DNA of 64,000 nt from Marsupella aquatica (taxonomy: Eukaryota; Marchantiophyta). The stretch covers positions 11,780,001 through 11,844,000 of the forward strand of contig OZ316898.1 of NCBI GenBank assembly GCA_973895155.1, given 5' to 3'. The notes below the pieces were generated by a model, which ran no database searches, had not been told where the DNA came from, and saw only the letters and a list, made by a program, of their open reading frames with translations. This document shows, one piece after another, positions 39,449 to 55,500 of the stretch. Each line of letters opens with the position of its first letter. Position 1 is the first letter of the stretch. The position numbers and the translations under genes were made by a program.

Positions 39449-40600
39449 CTATCGTAGCTGCTTCCTCTCTGGGAATTTGGCAAAACAAACTGCCTCCAAG
39501 TGGCCCACTTTCCCGCAAAAATCACAAGACAGGTCCTTAGCAACAATATCACATTCATTAGCCTTGTGATTAGGATTGCCACAGTAGTTGCAAGATGGCA
39601 GCATGAAAGCAGCATGTGCTGGTTTGGTCTTGGAAGCATACTGTGGCACACGGGAAGGGGTGGTCATTGTAGGGGCAGCAGCCTGGTACCTGGATCGTGG
39701 TGGACGCGCAATATTGGCCTCATAATGTGCATGTGCCAACTCAAGTTTCTCAGCAGTGTCATAGACATTGAGCAAGGTGTAGCTGTCTCCAAACTCTGAG
39801 AATACTTGCTGCAACACTTGCGAATGGAGAGCTGGTGTGCCCTCCAATGCGCGAAGATAGCGATGAGCAGCTTCCAGGTCAGTGATGCTCTGGGTGTCCT
39901 CCTTCAGCTTGAGAATCCGGCAATACATCATCTTCAATGTTTCATCGCGTTGCCTCACAAAGGTGGCCAACTGCATGATTTTGTCAACACTCTTGATTGG
40001 GAATTCCAATTCAAGAACCTGAAAAAACTCAGCCACTGGATCAACAAAGGCAGGAGAATCAATGGTGGGAGAAATGCCTGATGTAGCCTGTGCCAAGACA
40101 ATGGGAGTAACTGGCGCCGTGGTAGGAACTGGAGTAGGAGGGGAAGTGGCAGGAGCAGCAGCATGGGCTGCAATGGCATTCTGTAAGGCCAATTGTGATG
40201 CTGCCGCAATTGCACTGGCATAGGCAGGGTTAGGCAATTGTGTGACAGCAAGCAGCCGTTGAGAGTGCTGCTCATACACATCCAAAGCCTCATGGTGCAC
40301 ATACCTGGCTAGCTGCTTAAATGCAAAAGCATTTGTGAAATTGCTGCCGTACTTCAACTCCAATTTGTAAATGACAGTGTAGAAAGTGGATTTGAACTCA
40401 CGTAAAGAGACAGTGCCTGGCCGCCCGCTGAAGCGCTCAATGCGGCCAGATGAGTGGCTGGCGTCCATGCTGTATGTCGGTGAAGCAGGAACAACCACGG
40501 ATGCAGAAGGGGTAAATGGCAATGAAGGGATAGCAGGCTTTGGAGCAGTGGTGAAGCGACCGCCAAATTGAGCAGAAGGATTGCGTGGTGTACGTGGGTG
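39449..40600 (-). pseudogene. Gag with two CCHC zinc knuckles
   Basis: Open from about 40,600 (after a TAG at 40601-40603 that may itself be a mutated codon) to the TAG at 39449-39451. It includes a retrotransposon gag-like capsid part ('YCRILKLKEDTQSITDLEAA', 'HRYLRALEGTP') interrupted by an Ala/Pro/Thr-rich insertion. The end carries two knuckles, 'CNYCGNPNHKANEC' and 'CDFCGKVGHLEAVC', both C-x2-C-x4-H-x4-C. Family role: packs the element RNA into particles. The true start codon cannot be fixed. After the stop the same frame stays Pro/Lys-rich for about 40 codons before the shift to the protease frame. Confidence 0.85.
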
Positions 40601-41029
40601 CTACTGCTGTCTGCTGGCATCGTCAAAATTGCCGAGACTCCAATGAAATTGGCACCAATGGTCGTGGATCACTCCGCAAGTGGTACCTGGGTGTCGGTGG
40701 CGATGTGCTGCTACCTCTTGGCTCGTTGGCTGACATGCTGCATGCTCACCTGGGTGCCAATGGGAAAGAAACTGATAAGAAAAAGAAATGGCAGCCCCAA
40801 GGCTAGGAAATAAAACCCACAAAGGAAACAAACGGTGCGAGGCAGAAATGTGTCGAATGTGTAAACACACAGAAAAACCATCGGCAAAGAAAAGACCCTT
40901 AAAAAACTCCAATTGTACTGGTGTTGTGCTTGCTGGATTGACTGTCTGATGAATATGCCGGGCCCTCAGCTTTATGCAGATGACACGTGGCGGCAGCAAA
41001 GAAATCCGGAAAAATGGGCCCTTAAAAAC

Positions 41030-41125
41030 GTAAACCGGGGCCCCCCTTAAGTGTATACATCGGCCCTTTCAAATGTATAAACATGGGGCCTGGTTAAGTG
41101 TATACATCGGCCCCCATGTGGACCC
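41030..41125 (-). repeat. Repeated 'AAGTGTATACATCGGCCC' words
   Basis: The word 'TTAAGTGTATACATCGGCCC' occurs twice in direct orientation (about 41,048 and 41,094), with a partial third 'AAATGTATAAACATGGGGCC' between. A further partial block, 'CTTAAGTGTATA' twice, sits at 42,140-42,170. Confidence 0.75.
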
Positions 41126-41339
41126 GGGAAGTAGCAAGCAAGACGGAAAAGAGACCGGGCGCGCGTCGGCAGCAAAATGGTCGTAGTGGGGACCGGCCGC
41201 GGTGCCCTATGTACATGACCTCATGGGAGTCGAAAGACCCTCGCGCAGCGGACAAGCGACCACGGAGGAACGGGGGAAAAGACGGGACCCAAGGCGAGGC
41301 GAGAGAAAAGAAAAACGACCTTAATTGCTCCAGCCCTGC

Positions 41340-41830
41340 ATAGGGCTTCGTGCCATACGCCCTCCTTATTAGTCCTTATGAGCTCCCGAAAAGGGAGGCT
41401 ACGAGCTCCCCCTCAATCCACTCCTTAAATGCTGTCGTGCCTGGCAGAGTGGCAGAAGGACTCCAGGGAAAGGAGTCGAATGTAACTCCCCCCCCTTTAA
41501 TTCTCCATAGGGCCTCGTGCCCTCCTAGCTTGCGCTTCAACTCCCCCCTCCTTGCTGTCGCTTATGCTTGGTTGCCTCTCCCCCTGCGTTAATGCTACTT
41601 AGGGCCTCGTGCCCTCTCCTGGCATCTCGCTCCCCCTTTAATGCTGCTGAAAGTGGGCTCTGTGCCCCGCAGGACGACTCCCGAGAGAGGGAGTGGAATG
41701 TACTCCCTGCACTCGTGCTTTGGCTCCCCCTCCCCCTTTAATGCAGCATAGGGCTTCGCGCCCCCCCTTTCGCTTCCCCCTTCCCTTGTTAATTCTTCAG
41801 AGGCCTCTGTGCCTTCTCCTCTCGGCTCCC
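41340..41830 (-). repeat. Six to seven subrepeats with GGGCCTCGTGCCC core
   Basis: On the + strand the unit runs 'CTCCCCCTTTAATGCTGC' then 'ATAGGGCCTCGTGCCCTCTC'. The core GGGCnnCGTGCCC is nearly palindromic. Copies start near 41,342, 41,428, 41,510, 41,602, 41,652, 41,749 and 41,800, with unequal spacing. Subrepeats of this sort are common in LTR or leader control regions. Confidence 0.75.
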
Positions 41831-42310
41831 GGCTTGTACTCGCTGCCTCGAAAGAGTCATTAAAACGTAAGGCGAAAGGTGAAGGGAAAGAAAATGAGGG
41901 GAAGAAACGGGCGTGCGGCCCTATGCACTCGGGAAGTATTCGCGAGGTGGTCGAGGCAGCGAGTAGGTGGTCGCGCTGCGGCCGAGGCAGGATGGCAGCC
42001 GTGGCCGGCAAAAGAAACACCAAAAAAAATGGCCCGAAAAAGGTCGTGGCAGGTGCTGAAGCAGCAGTTGGCAGCGGCTGGAAATGAAAAACCGTGAAAG
42101 CAAAGCGCAAAGGAAAAGAGGGAGGGGGGGGCCTGTTTGACTTAAGTGTATATACTTAAGTGTATACACAAAAGCCATAACTTCCACCCCATCGCTCAAC
42201 ATTTTTCCATAGAAATTGCACCGGCATCAGCGGAAAAGCGTCAACTGTCTCGAGCAATTGAGAAGCACAACGTCTCCGATCTTCTTCCCTTCACCGCTAA
42301 CCCGGCGACA

Positions 42311-42325
42311 CAGTTCTTCTTGAAT
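42311..42325 (-). promoter_or_regulatory. Primer-binding region, self-priming type
   Basis: Directly after the 5' LTR remnant, element sense reads ATTCAAGAAGAACTG. It is not the complement of a tRNA 3' end that I recognise (no TGG start) but pairs perfectly with the LTR site at 32934-32948. This is the arrangement of self-primed Tf1-like elements. Confidence 0.5.
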
Positions 42326-42410
42326 AAAAGGCGTAAGAGAAACAATTGTACTGAAATCGAATCGAAAACCGGCAGGATGCCAAGATCGGCCGGGAGCATC
42401 TAACGAATCA
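42324..42410 (-). repeat. 5' LTR remnant, 87 bp
   Basis: Matches the last 87 bases of the 3' LTR (32791-32877) with three differences, all at CpG sites: the right copy has CG where the left has TG or CA. To the right of 42,410 the LTR match stops, so the rest of the 5' LTR, including its promoter, is gone. Confidence 0.85.
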
Positions 42411-42839
42411 CTATGTTGAGGACGATTAGGTTCGCGATGCAGAATTCGTTAAAATGCAGCTGGTTCCGTATCGGCGAGTTGTACACTTGGCATCGACAAA
42501 GACTACGTCGCCACATGAAACGGCAACAGCTGACTCTACTGCTGTCATACATCCCCAACTGCGGATCCGCGAATGACGGCAAAGGGGTTGAAGATGGTTC
42601 TCGAGAAGTTTCGTCGAACTTGTCCTCTTCTCCACCCATTATGAACGATTCTTTGTAGACTGTAGTTGTATTGATCATTTCAAATAGTTCATTTTACAAC
42701 AAGCCCTGGAGGGATTCCACTACGGAAGAGAACTCCCGAGTCCCGACCTTACGACGCGATCCGATCCGATCCGATTCGGACGACCGTAAGGATATTCATC
42801 CTTCCAAAGTTTCAAACAATTCTGTCCTTCTCTTCCGTG

Positions 42840-43225
42840 TCCGGAGCTCATATGCGGACGGGATTTCTACGAAGCTCGCTTTCCTTTGATAGACAGCTCA
42901 ATAATACTTTACAGTAAGTAAGTAAGTAACAGAAGACGCTCTATGGGAAGAAGCTCGCATGCGGACGGGCTTTCGAAGAAGCTCACGTTCCTCCGATAGA
43001 CAGCTCAATACTTTACAGTAAGTAGGAGAAGACTCTCTATCGGAAGAAGTTCGAATGCGGACGGGCTTTCTGCGAAGCTCACTTTTCGCCGATCGACAGC
43101 TCAAATACTTTGGCAGTAAGTTAAGGGAAGACGCTCTAAGAGAAGAAGCTCGATCGCAGAGGGGGCTGTCTGGGAAGCTCACTTTTCGCTGAGAGACAGC
43201 TCAAACCTGTACAGTAAAGTAGTAC
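42840..43225. repeat. Minisatellite, four units of about 95 bp
   Basis: Each unit contains 'GAAGCTCGCATGCGGACGGG', 'TTTCTGCGAAGCTCACTTTT', 'CGCCGATAGACAGCTCAA' and 'ATACTTTACAGTAAGTA' with substitutions. Four direct copies, the last the most diverged. Confidence 0.85.
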
Positions 43226-43317
43226 CTTAACAAAACCTGTAATAATGGGCAGTAGTTATACAGACTTGTACAGTCCGTTCATGATTCCAGAGTTTTTATG
43301 TCATTCCAGGTCACTCT

Positions 43318-43899
43318 TAGATGGGGTGTGGATGGAGGACTTTATCGATGCACCAAGGCAGTAAGTCCTCAACGGGAGGTCAATTGTGGGGAATTTTATG
43401 CCTTGAAACTTTCAACTTATCACACCACTGTAACTTTACAGCACCAATGAGGAGATCTGGTCGTGGAACTTGAGGCCTCGCTGTGAAATGCAGTCTCCGT
43501 GACGGAGCGGATATTGTCAGACTTTGAACGGTAGATCAACGAGCATGGAGGCAGAAGGAAATCCCGGTCAGAAACGTGTAATGATTGGCTCATTTTATAC
43601 CCGCGACCTGTCAGTACTTCTGCCCTGTTCTAGAATTTTCGAAAGGATACACAATGCCTTTAGCAGAATCTGCAGATTTCTCAGATCCTTTACAGCAATC
43701 AACTCTACTCCAACGGGTGCTTTATCAACCTGAGGGAGGGGAGGAGCGCATACGGACTGGAAACATTTGGGCAAAACTGTTACTTAGGAAGTTGTGGGAT
43801 AATGATTGCGTTTCCCATATCGCTCAGGCCCATGTAATTCCTAATTCCTGGCTGTACTTTGACTGTCGAGGCCAGATGAGATTGTCCATCAAAATGTGA
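43318..43899 (+). other. Possible small-gene fragments
   Basis: A frame at 43585-43899 (315 bases) is open with protein-like content ('LLQRVLYQPEGGEERIR', 'WAKLLLRKLWDND') and is preceded by a pyrimidine-rich AG ('CTGCCCTGTTCTAG'). Another possible exon-like piece sits after 'TCATTCCAG' at about 43,311. I do not recognise a family and cannot connect a start and a stop. Confidence 0.25.
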
Positions 43900-45735
43900 C
43901 AATGTCATTGCATACCACGATGAAGGCAATGATTTTGTTAACCCACTTACTTTGTTTACTTCAGCTGTGAGTGTGATATCATGGGGAAACAGATTGTACG
44001 TAGCATCAACAATTTTAGAGCTATACTATAGTAGGACAGAGTCATTTAGGGGGAAATGTCACTAAATATGACATATAATAAGGGATCTCGTCTTTTTTTG
44101 TCTTTCGCCCAAATACAAAAAGGCTTCTAGGCAAGAAAGATCCACAGCCGTTGGATTCGATTAGCTGTTTTCCCTGACCATTGATGAAGGAAATGGGCAC
44201 CCCTGGCACATATGTGCTTCCCACTGCCCCATAATGCCCTGGCTCAACTCCCTATGGGCTGGCCTTCCTTGCACCGTGCAATGCGCAGGCATAGGGCTCA
44301 TATGACATATTTCCTTCCAAAATAGCAATCAATCTTGGTTTGGTTCCTACATGAACTTGAGGTGAGAGAAGGCATTGTAGAGTAGGTTTGGATATTGAGG
44401 TTCAAGTTCACCATGTCCTCGAGATCCCAATTGAATAGTGTGGAGACGGTTACAAGAGTTGAGACTCTGCTAGTCCCAGCTTTTGGGACAGGCTTCAAGA
44501 CAAATTAACTAATTGGGTCATGTAGATCTCCTAGATGCAAGGCATTTAGCCAGTGACAAATAGAATTGGAAAAACTTGGCAACACCCGGTAGAGGGACTG
44601 ATCTGAACGAATAGTGAGTGTCAACTAGTCTTGGAACTTGACTACCGTACCACTTAGTTTTGACATCAATGACTCCAACGCCGAGCTCCTCTATTGTCTA
44701 GGCCCTTGGGACGACCATCTGATGGAAACTATGTATTCGAAGACTTGTGGGCAAGGAGACGTTACACTAGCAAGCGCAATGCGTTGACCTAGTGGCGCAC
44801 ACTAAAGATTCAGACTGGCGTTAGGAGTTGGTTGGGTCATGGGAAGGGCCAAGCTTAGGGCGGACCGTCCGGACCATTTGATGGGCTTAGAGTTCTGAGA
44901 GCTTGAGTGAGAGCTCGTCTTGGGCCCAAGGCCAAAAACATTTAGTTCATACACAACGGACGTTTGACGCATGAGATTTGGCGGGGCTTGGGTGTAGCCA
45001 TCTAGGACCCATGATTGAAGATAAGTTTTGAGGTCCCAACCATGTGCACCGCGTCAGCCCAATCATAGCGGGCTAAGGCACTTCACCTATGGACGTGTAA
45101 CTAGAAAGTTATGGGCTAAACAAGTTAATTTCATGTCCAGTCGATTGGGTTGGAGTCCAGGTAGAGGGCCAAAATAATAGGGAACCAAAGTGGGTCTGGG
45201 GGTGTCAGGTCTCCAGAAGCATATATGAGAGGATTGGTGTCTCCTAGTGGGTCAAGGGCGAGCCCAAGTTGCGAAGCACGACGATTACGCTACTAAGGGG
45301 AAACGTCGATTGAATGGAAACAACAATATCTCCTAAACGAGAAGTCCATTGGAGTACTTCTTGGGTGCATTGGAAGCCACAACCAAATGGCTTCCTTGAG
45401 AATTACAAACTGTCTTTTGTTAGATTATGCCCATTTAGATTCAAGCTCTTGTTGAAACCTATCTTAACATCAACCTCTGACTTGAAAAATCAATCTGACT
45501 TGTATTATTGTAGAGGGTGACTTGTCCACTAGCATGGAGTGGATGCGTTGGATATAACTCTATGCAACATACAAAACAAGGATCAAGTCTTTGGAGGCCA
45601 GGAGTTGTGGTTGTATTTGCAAGAGATGTTTTTTGACAAGTCTCTCTTGTGAAGGCAAAGGTGAGTTTTCCAAATATTGTGAAATAGTGTTGAAGAAGTC
45701 ATATATCCAGACTAGTATACAAATTTACAAGCTAA

Positions 45736-46038
45736 CTAAAAATATGCAAGCAGGGAACTAATGTACCTCATGAACTTGATCATCTAACATTTGTAGAGTG
45801 GGCTACTACAATTGGGCAACAACAAGCTCCAAAAAGAGGGGGGGGGGGGGCTTCAAATAATCTTATTAAGTGTCTGGAGTCTATGATGGCGGAGGGTGAT
45901 GTGGGATCTTTAGTTCAGGCAATCTACCTATCTCTTGCTAATGTGGACGATAAATTTTTAAGCAAGAGAATTATCTTGGTGCTGAGAAACGATGAGGCTC
46001 CAAAAATTAACAATTGTATCTTACAAGGATTCCCATAG
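45736..46038 (+). pseudogene. Decayed coding fragment with a poly-G tract
   Basis: One frame is open for 100 codons without a good start, ending at TAG 46036-46038. It has protein-like content ('HLTFVEWATTIGQQQAP', 'MMAEGDVGSLVQAIYLSLAN') and includes 13 consecutive G (four Gly codons and the first base of an Ala codon). A second fragment at 45314-45520 lies in another frame. Probably a transposon or gene remnant of unknown family. Confidence 0.35.
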
Positions 46039-46624
46039 GGAGTCAAAAGAGTTTTTCAGCGTTGATTGTTCGGATCAGCTGAAAGGGGAGAAATTTACCC
46101 TATCGAGTTCTTGATTACACACACCAAGTGATTTGCCGCTTTACAGTTGGTCCTCAACATTAGATGCCCTATGATTTTACTTACTTAGGAAATATAGATC
46201 ACTTGCTTGGATTAAGTAAAGGTACTCCACATACTCAATGTGAGAGCCATGAATTGATGTGTCATTGAGGCAGTCACCAGTTCTTGCAAACAACAGGTTG
46301 AAATTGTTATATTATCCAACGGATTCCGTTGACGTCTAATCAATCATTTACTTTTTATTACAAAGGGTCCAATCTCCTATCTGAGTGGCATGCGCAATGA
46401 CCATATTAAACAAGGCTCAAAAGCAGACTTTAGAACATGTAGGGTTGCAACTCTCAAATCCAACCTATTTTGGTCAAGGCATTCATTATAAATAGCAACA
46501 TCTCCTACAACAATTGAGGTTTTACTTCCGGATGGAGGGTCATTCAAGGTTGACAAAAAATGTTATATATGATGAGGTTCTTTATTGATCATGAATAAAG
46601 GTTGCATCACTTTGGTGTAAATCT

Positions 46625-46815
46625 CTTTGACTTATCCCCTCGACATATTTGCCTTGCCTGAACATCTTTGCCCCGACTTGAAATGGTTGCCTTGCCTCAA
46701 CATCTTTGTCCCAAGTTGAAATCTTTGCCCTGACTTGACATCTTTGCCCTGACTTGACATCTTTGCCTAGCCTCAACTTCTTGGCCTCGCCTCCACATCT
46801 TTTTCTTGTATCAAC
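46625..46815. repeat. Short tandem repeat, unit about 19 bp
   Basis: Repeats of 'CATCTTTGCCCTGACTTGA' with variants ('CATCTTTGCCTAGCCTCAA') occur about eight times in direct orientation. A minus-strand frame across it encodes a matching repetitive peptide, which I take as a by-product. Confidence 0.8.
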
Positions 46816-47169
46816 ATGTTTTGTGCAATGAAGAGACATCAGACTAGTACAACGAGAACCAGCAAATCAAAAGTAAATCTGACTGAAAACTCTATGTTTG
46901 AAGAACTCTAACCCTCAAAAAAATACGCAACATAAGTGAAGTGGATGCTCGAATGGACCAGATTTTTTTTGACCTAGCAGCGTGGAAGATCCAAGGGTGT
47001 TAGCATAATTAGAACAAAACGATGCCATTTGAGTTAGAAATAACCTTTGAGAATTGCCATCGTCCACCAAGCTGGTTGTTACATCTGGAGGTCCATCTGT
47101 TGTCTAATACATCGACAGAAAAGTCCATTTTGAAACACATAAGATAATTAGTGGTGTAGAGCACGTTCA

Positions 47170-48020
47170 TAATCTGGTCCGTTACCAGGGGGAGGATTGC
47201 TCCACTGTAGTCGAACTTGTAGTCGGTGGCTCATAATTTCAGCACAGAAGATGCAACTCGTTGGAGAAAGGGAAGGAGCCACTTCTCCAGTAGGAGTACT
47301 GTCGTACAACAATCGAGTCAAATCGCAAGATTAAAAGTGCAAGACGGGTGCTGTTGCGGTCAGGAAATATATATTTTTTCCTTTTGTAGCTTTGACTCCT
47401 TTAGTTTGTTCGAAAAGAAACGATAAAGAAACGAGCAAGACGCTCCCAGCACTTTGGCGATGGCGGCAATGATTTTTAGTCGTTCTTTTTCCTTGTTTGG
47501 CGGGACGGGAGGACGAGGGAAGGCGAAAACGCGATACCACCGTTTTGCGGTGGAGAGGAAGACAAGTGACTCACGTTTTGGGGCAATTCGTGACGTGCTG
47601 TCGGGGATGTAGGTTTGCGCTTTTGCAGCATCCTATGGCTTGGTTTGGATGTTGGTCTATCCGGGCATCTTACAGTTGAACTTACTTTCGATCGTTAGTA
47701 AAGAGTGCTGTACAGTAATCCGAGGTTTGATCAGCAGTAAGTTACAGTACAGAAGGGTCTAGTACTGTGCGCATGTCGAGCTAATTAACCCGGGTTAAGT
47801 TCCGTTACCGGGGGAGGCATGATGCACTGTACTGTAGTCTAGTCGGTCGCTCTTTTATTACAGTGGCGAAGATGCGACGCAGGGGAGGGAGGGAGGGAGT
47901 GAGGGAGCGAGGGAGGGAACTAGTGTACAGTGGCGGTCAGTCAGACGAATACGGAGGCAGAATGCAGAGCGAGACGGAGCTCCGAGCTCGTTGGCGATGG
48001 CGGCAGAGGTGTTTGTTGGC
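47170..48020. repeat. Diverged duplication upstream of the NDR gene
   Basis: A block near 47,178-47,270 ('CCGTTACCAGGGGGAGG', 'CACTGTAGTCGAAC', 'GAAGATGCAACTC') recurs at 47,800-47,885 ('CCGTTACCGGGGGAGG', 'CTGTAGTCTAGTC', 'GAAGATGCGACGC'). A second pair, 'TTGGCGATGGCGGCA', occurs at about 47,455 and 47,989 in the same order. This suggests a tandem duplication of promoter or 5' UTR sequence. Confidence 0.55.
47880..47925 (+). other. GGGA repeat, G-quadruplex-prone
   Basis: Seven or more GGG runs spaced by one to three bases ('GGGGAGGGAGGGAGGGAG') in the presumed NDR promoter/5' UTR region. A second purine-only tract (GAAAGGAAAGG repeats) lies at 48,565-48,612. Confidence 0.65.
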
Positions 48021-49321
48021 GGTCTAGCGGAGTGTAGTAGTGAATGGCTTTCCTACACTTTGCAGTAATGACAATACGAGAGTGTGACAAGAGAGACGGA
48101 GGGGAGGGGAAGGGACGCAGGGTCTTGTTGTGTGGAGAGACTGGATGAGAGATAGGGAGAAAGACGGAGGGAGGGAGGGTCAGGGTGGCGTAATAATGAT
48201 GACAGTAGGGAGTGCCTGACTGGCTTGATTGACTTGGCCTTTGCCTGCATCTGTGTGACTGTGTGTGCCTGTGTGCTGTGCTTGGGGTCTGTGCAGCTGT
48301 GGTTTTTGTTGTTGGAGTGGTGCTGCAGTATGGTGCGGTGGTATGGTGTCTCGTAGTGTGGAGATATTGCTCGAAAGCTCTGCTGGTCGCAGATCTGGGA
48401 CGAGAGAAGCGGAGAGGAGAGGAGAGGAGAGAAGACAGAAGGAGGGAGGCCCCTGCTCGGGACGTGTGTGGAAATTTTGTTTGTTCGGAGAACAGTAGCA
48501 GTAGTGTAGGTCGGTCGGACGGGCCAGCGAACGGCCGAAAGGAAGGTGTGGAGGTGTTGGAGGCACTGAAAGGAAAGGGAAGGAAAGGAAAAGAAAGGAA
48601 AGGAAAGGGACAGAAGGAAAAAGTCCTGCGGACTGGCTGGCCGGGCAGAAGGGGCGGGCCGGAGCGGAGCAGGGTGGTGGTGGTGGTGGTGGTCTGTATT
48701 GCGAAAGGTGGTGAAGGTTTAGGAGGGTGTCGCAAAATGAGCTGGGAGTGTGGTGGGACATGATGTGCCTCGTGAGGTTTAAGAGGTAGTGACCTGAAGG
48801 GCGGCACTTGTTTCTCCTCCTGCTACTTTGTCAATGTTGCATACACTCTTGCTCTGCTCTGCTCGTCTGGTCGCGTCTGGACTGGTCTGATCTGTTCTGG
48901 TCTAATCTGTGCATGATTGTACTCTTGTTTCGATGTTCCCATCTGCACCTGGCTTGGCTTGTATGTGCGTGCGTGCGTGCTTTCTTGGACGTAGAGTGTG
49001 AGCTGCTGCATGGTGTTCATTGAACGACGATGATAGGTGATGGTTCACTGCAATTAGCAGAAGACTGTCTTCTGTTGTTGCTGTCTACGTGTAATTGGAG
49101 ATGCATGAGAGAGCGAAGGTGCTGCGGAACAAGGTTTCTAGAGGGGTAGAGGGAGGGAGGTAGGGAGAGGGAGAGGGTGTTTGGAAATGCCAGTTCGGCC
49201 GCATGTACCAGACCTGATGCAAAGATCAATTAGGCAGGGGAGAGATCATCAAGGCAGCGTGTTGATGAGGCGGAATAATATATTACAGTAGGGATTATTA
49301 TTGGCAGAGAACGATCAAGAG

Positions 49322-55103
<5,782 letters not shown>

Positions 55104-55482
55104 CAAATCTAGTGATCTACTTTTAAACCACTCGATTACAGCTGTATTTTTCTTGTCCCATGGAAGCCTTTGAGCCAGGGTTCTCAGCCGGAAGTCTGCA
55201 TTGAAGCAGGAGAAGAAGGCGAATATCATGGGACATGGAGGATGCCCATTGACTAGATTGTATCACTGGGTACCTAGCGTGCAAGGCAGGAGTCCGTTCT
55301 GCCCATTAAGTTCTGACACTGCCATTAGGGCAGTAGTCTTTTTCAGATGATTGTTTGGGAGGAGATGCCACACACATAGTTACACACACAGCACATCCAT
55401 ATGCTTTTTAACTGTTTCCTGGGTGTTACGTTAGTGCTGGCCGGGGTTAAATTGCCGTGGGCAAGTTGAACCGTTTTGGGAG

Positions 55483-55500
55483 TCAATAAATACAAATTTA
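55483..55500 (+). terminator. Likely polyadenylation signal of NDR
   Basis: AATAAA ('GTCAATAAATACAAATTT') about 380 bases after the NDR stop codon is a plausible poly(A) signal. Plant signals are loose, so this is only a candidate. Confidence 0.45.

Larger units (their letters stand above)
40604..42310 (-). other. Long GC-rich untranslated leader of the retrotransposon
   Basis: About 1.7 kb between the primer-binding region and gag. It is richer in G+C and CpG than its surroundings and contains two repeat blocks (separate entries). Several open frames cross it in both strands but show low-complexity protein only. It may carry promoter, packaging or translation signals. Confidence 0.6.
32613..42410 (-). 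mobile_element. Decayed Ty3/gypsy LTR retrotransposon with DNA methyltransferase and PHD finger
   Basis: Transcribed right to left. Order in element sense: 5' LTR remnant (42410-42324), primer-binding region, long GC-rich leader, gag with two CCHC knuckles, protease, C5 DNA methyltransferase, reverse transcriptase, RNase H, integrase, PHD finger, polypurine tract, 3' LTR (33328-32791) and a second truncated LTR (32790-32613). RT before integrase marks Ty3/gypsy. The pol part is one frame from about 39,330 to about 34,940 apart from three stops, then shifts by one frame before integrase. At least seven in-frame stops are spread over gag and pol. No target duplication can be given because both outer ends are truncated. 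The copy cannot be autonomous now. The methyltransferase lies between protease and RT, where ordinary gypsy elements have nothing. Confidence 0.93.
42411..49321. other. Intergenic region, repeats and decayed fragments; NDR promoter at the end
   Basis: No complete gene found. It contains the repeat arrays and coding-like remnants listed separately. Between about 47.2 and 49.3 kb it turns purine-rich on the + strand and CpG-containing, as expected for promoter and 5' UTR of the NDR kinase gene. Open frames there (for example 47941-48807 on the minus strand) are low-complexity Pro/Ser/Thr products of the GA-rich strand. Confidence 0.5.

Noticed and set aside
34094-39451. Reassigned TAG/TAA as glutamine codons
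   Set aside because: Stops in the element mostly stand where Gln fits, but PTA ends in TAG, ERG28 in TGA, the ankyrin-BTB gene in TAA and NDR in TAG at family-typical ends, and one element stop is TGA. Mutational decay explains it better.
41595-42110. 171-residue minus-strand frame in the retrotransposon leader
   Set aside because: It follows the leader subrepeats, has no family features and is not needed by gypsy elements.
42840-43225. CRISPR-like regular repeats
   Set aside because: Units are tandem and diverge along their whole length with no unique spacers; this is a eukaryotic minisatellite.
47941-48807. 288-residue Pro/Ser/Thr-rich minus-strand frame
   Set aside because: By-product of the GA-rich strand in the NDR promoter/5' UTR region; low complexity only.
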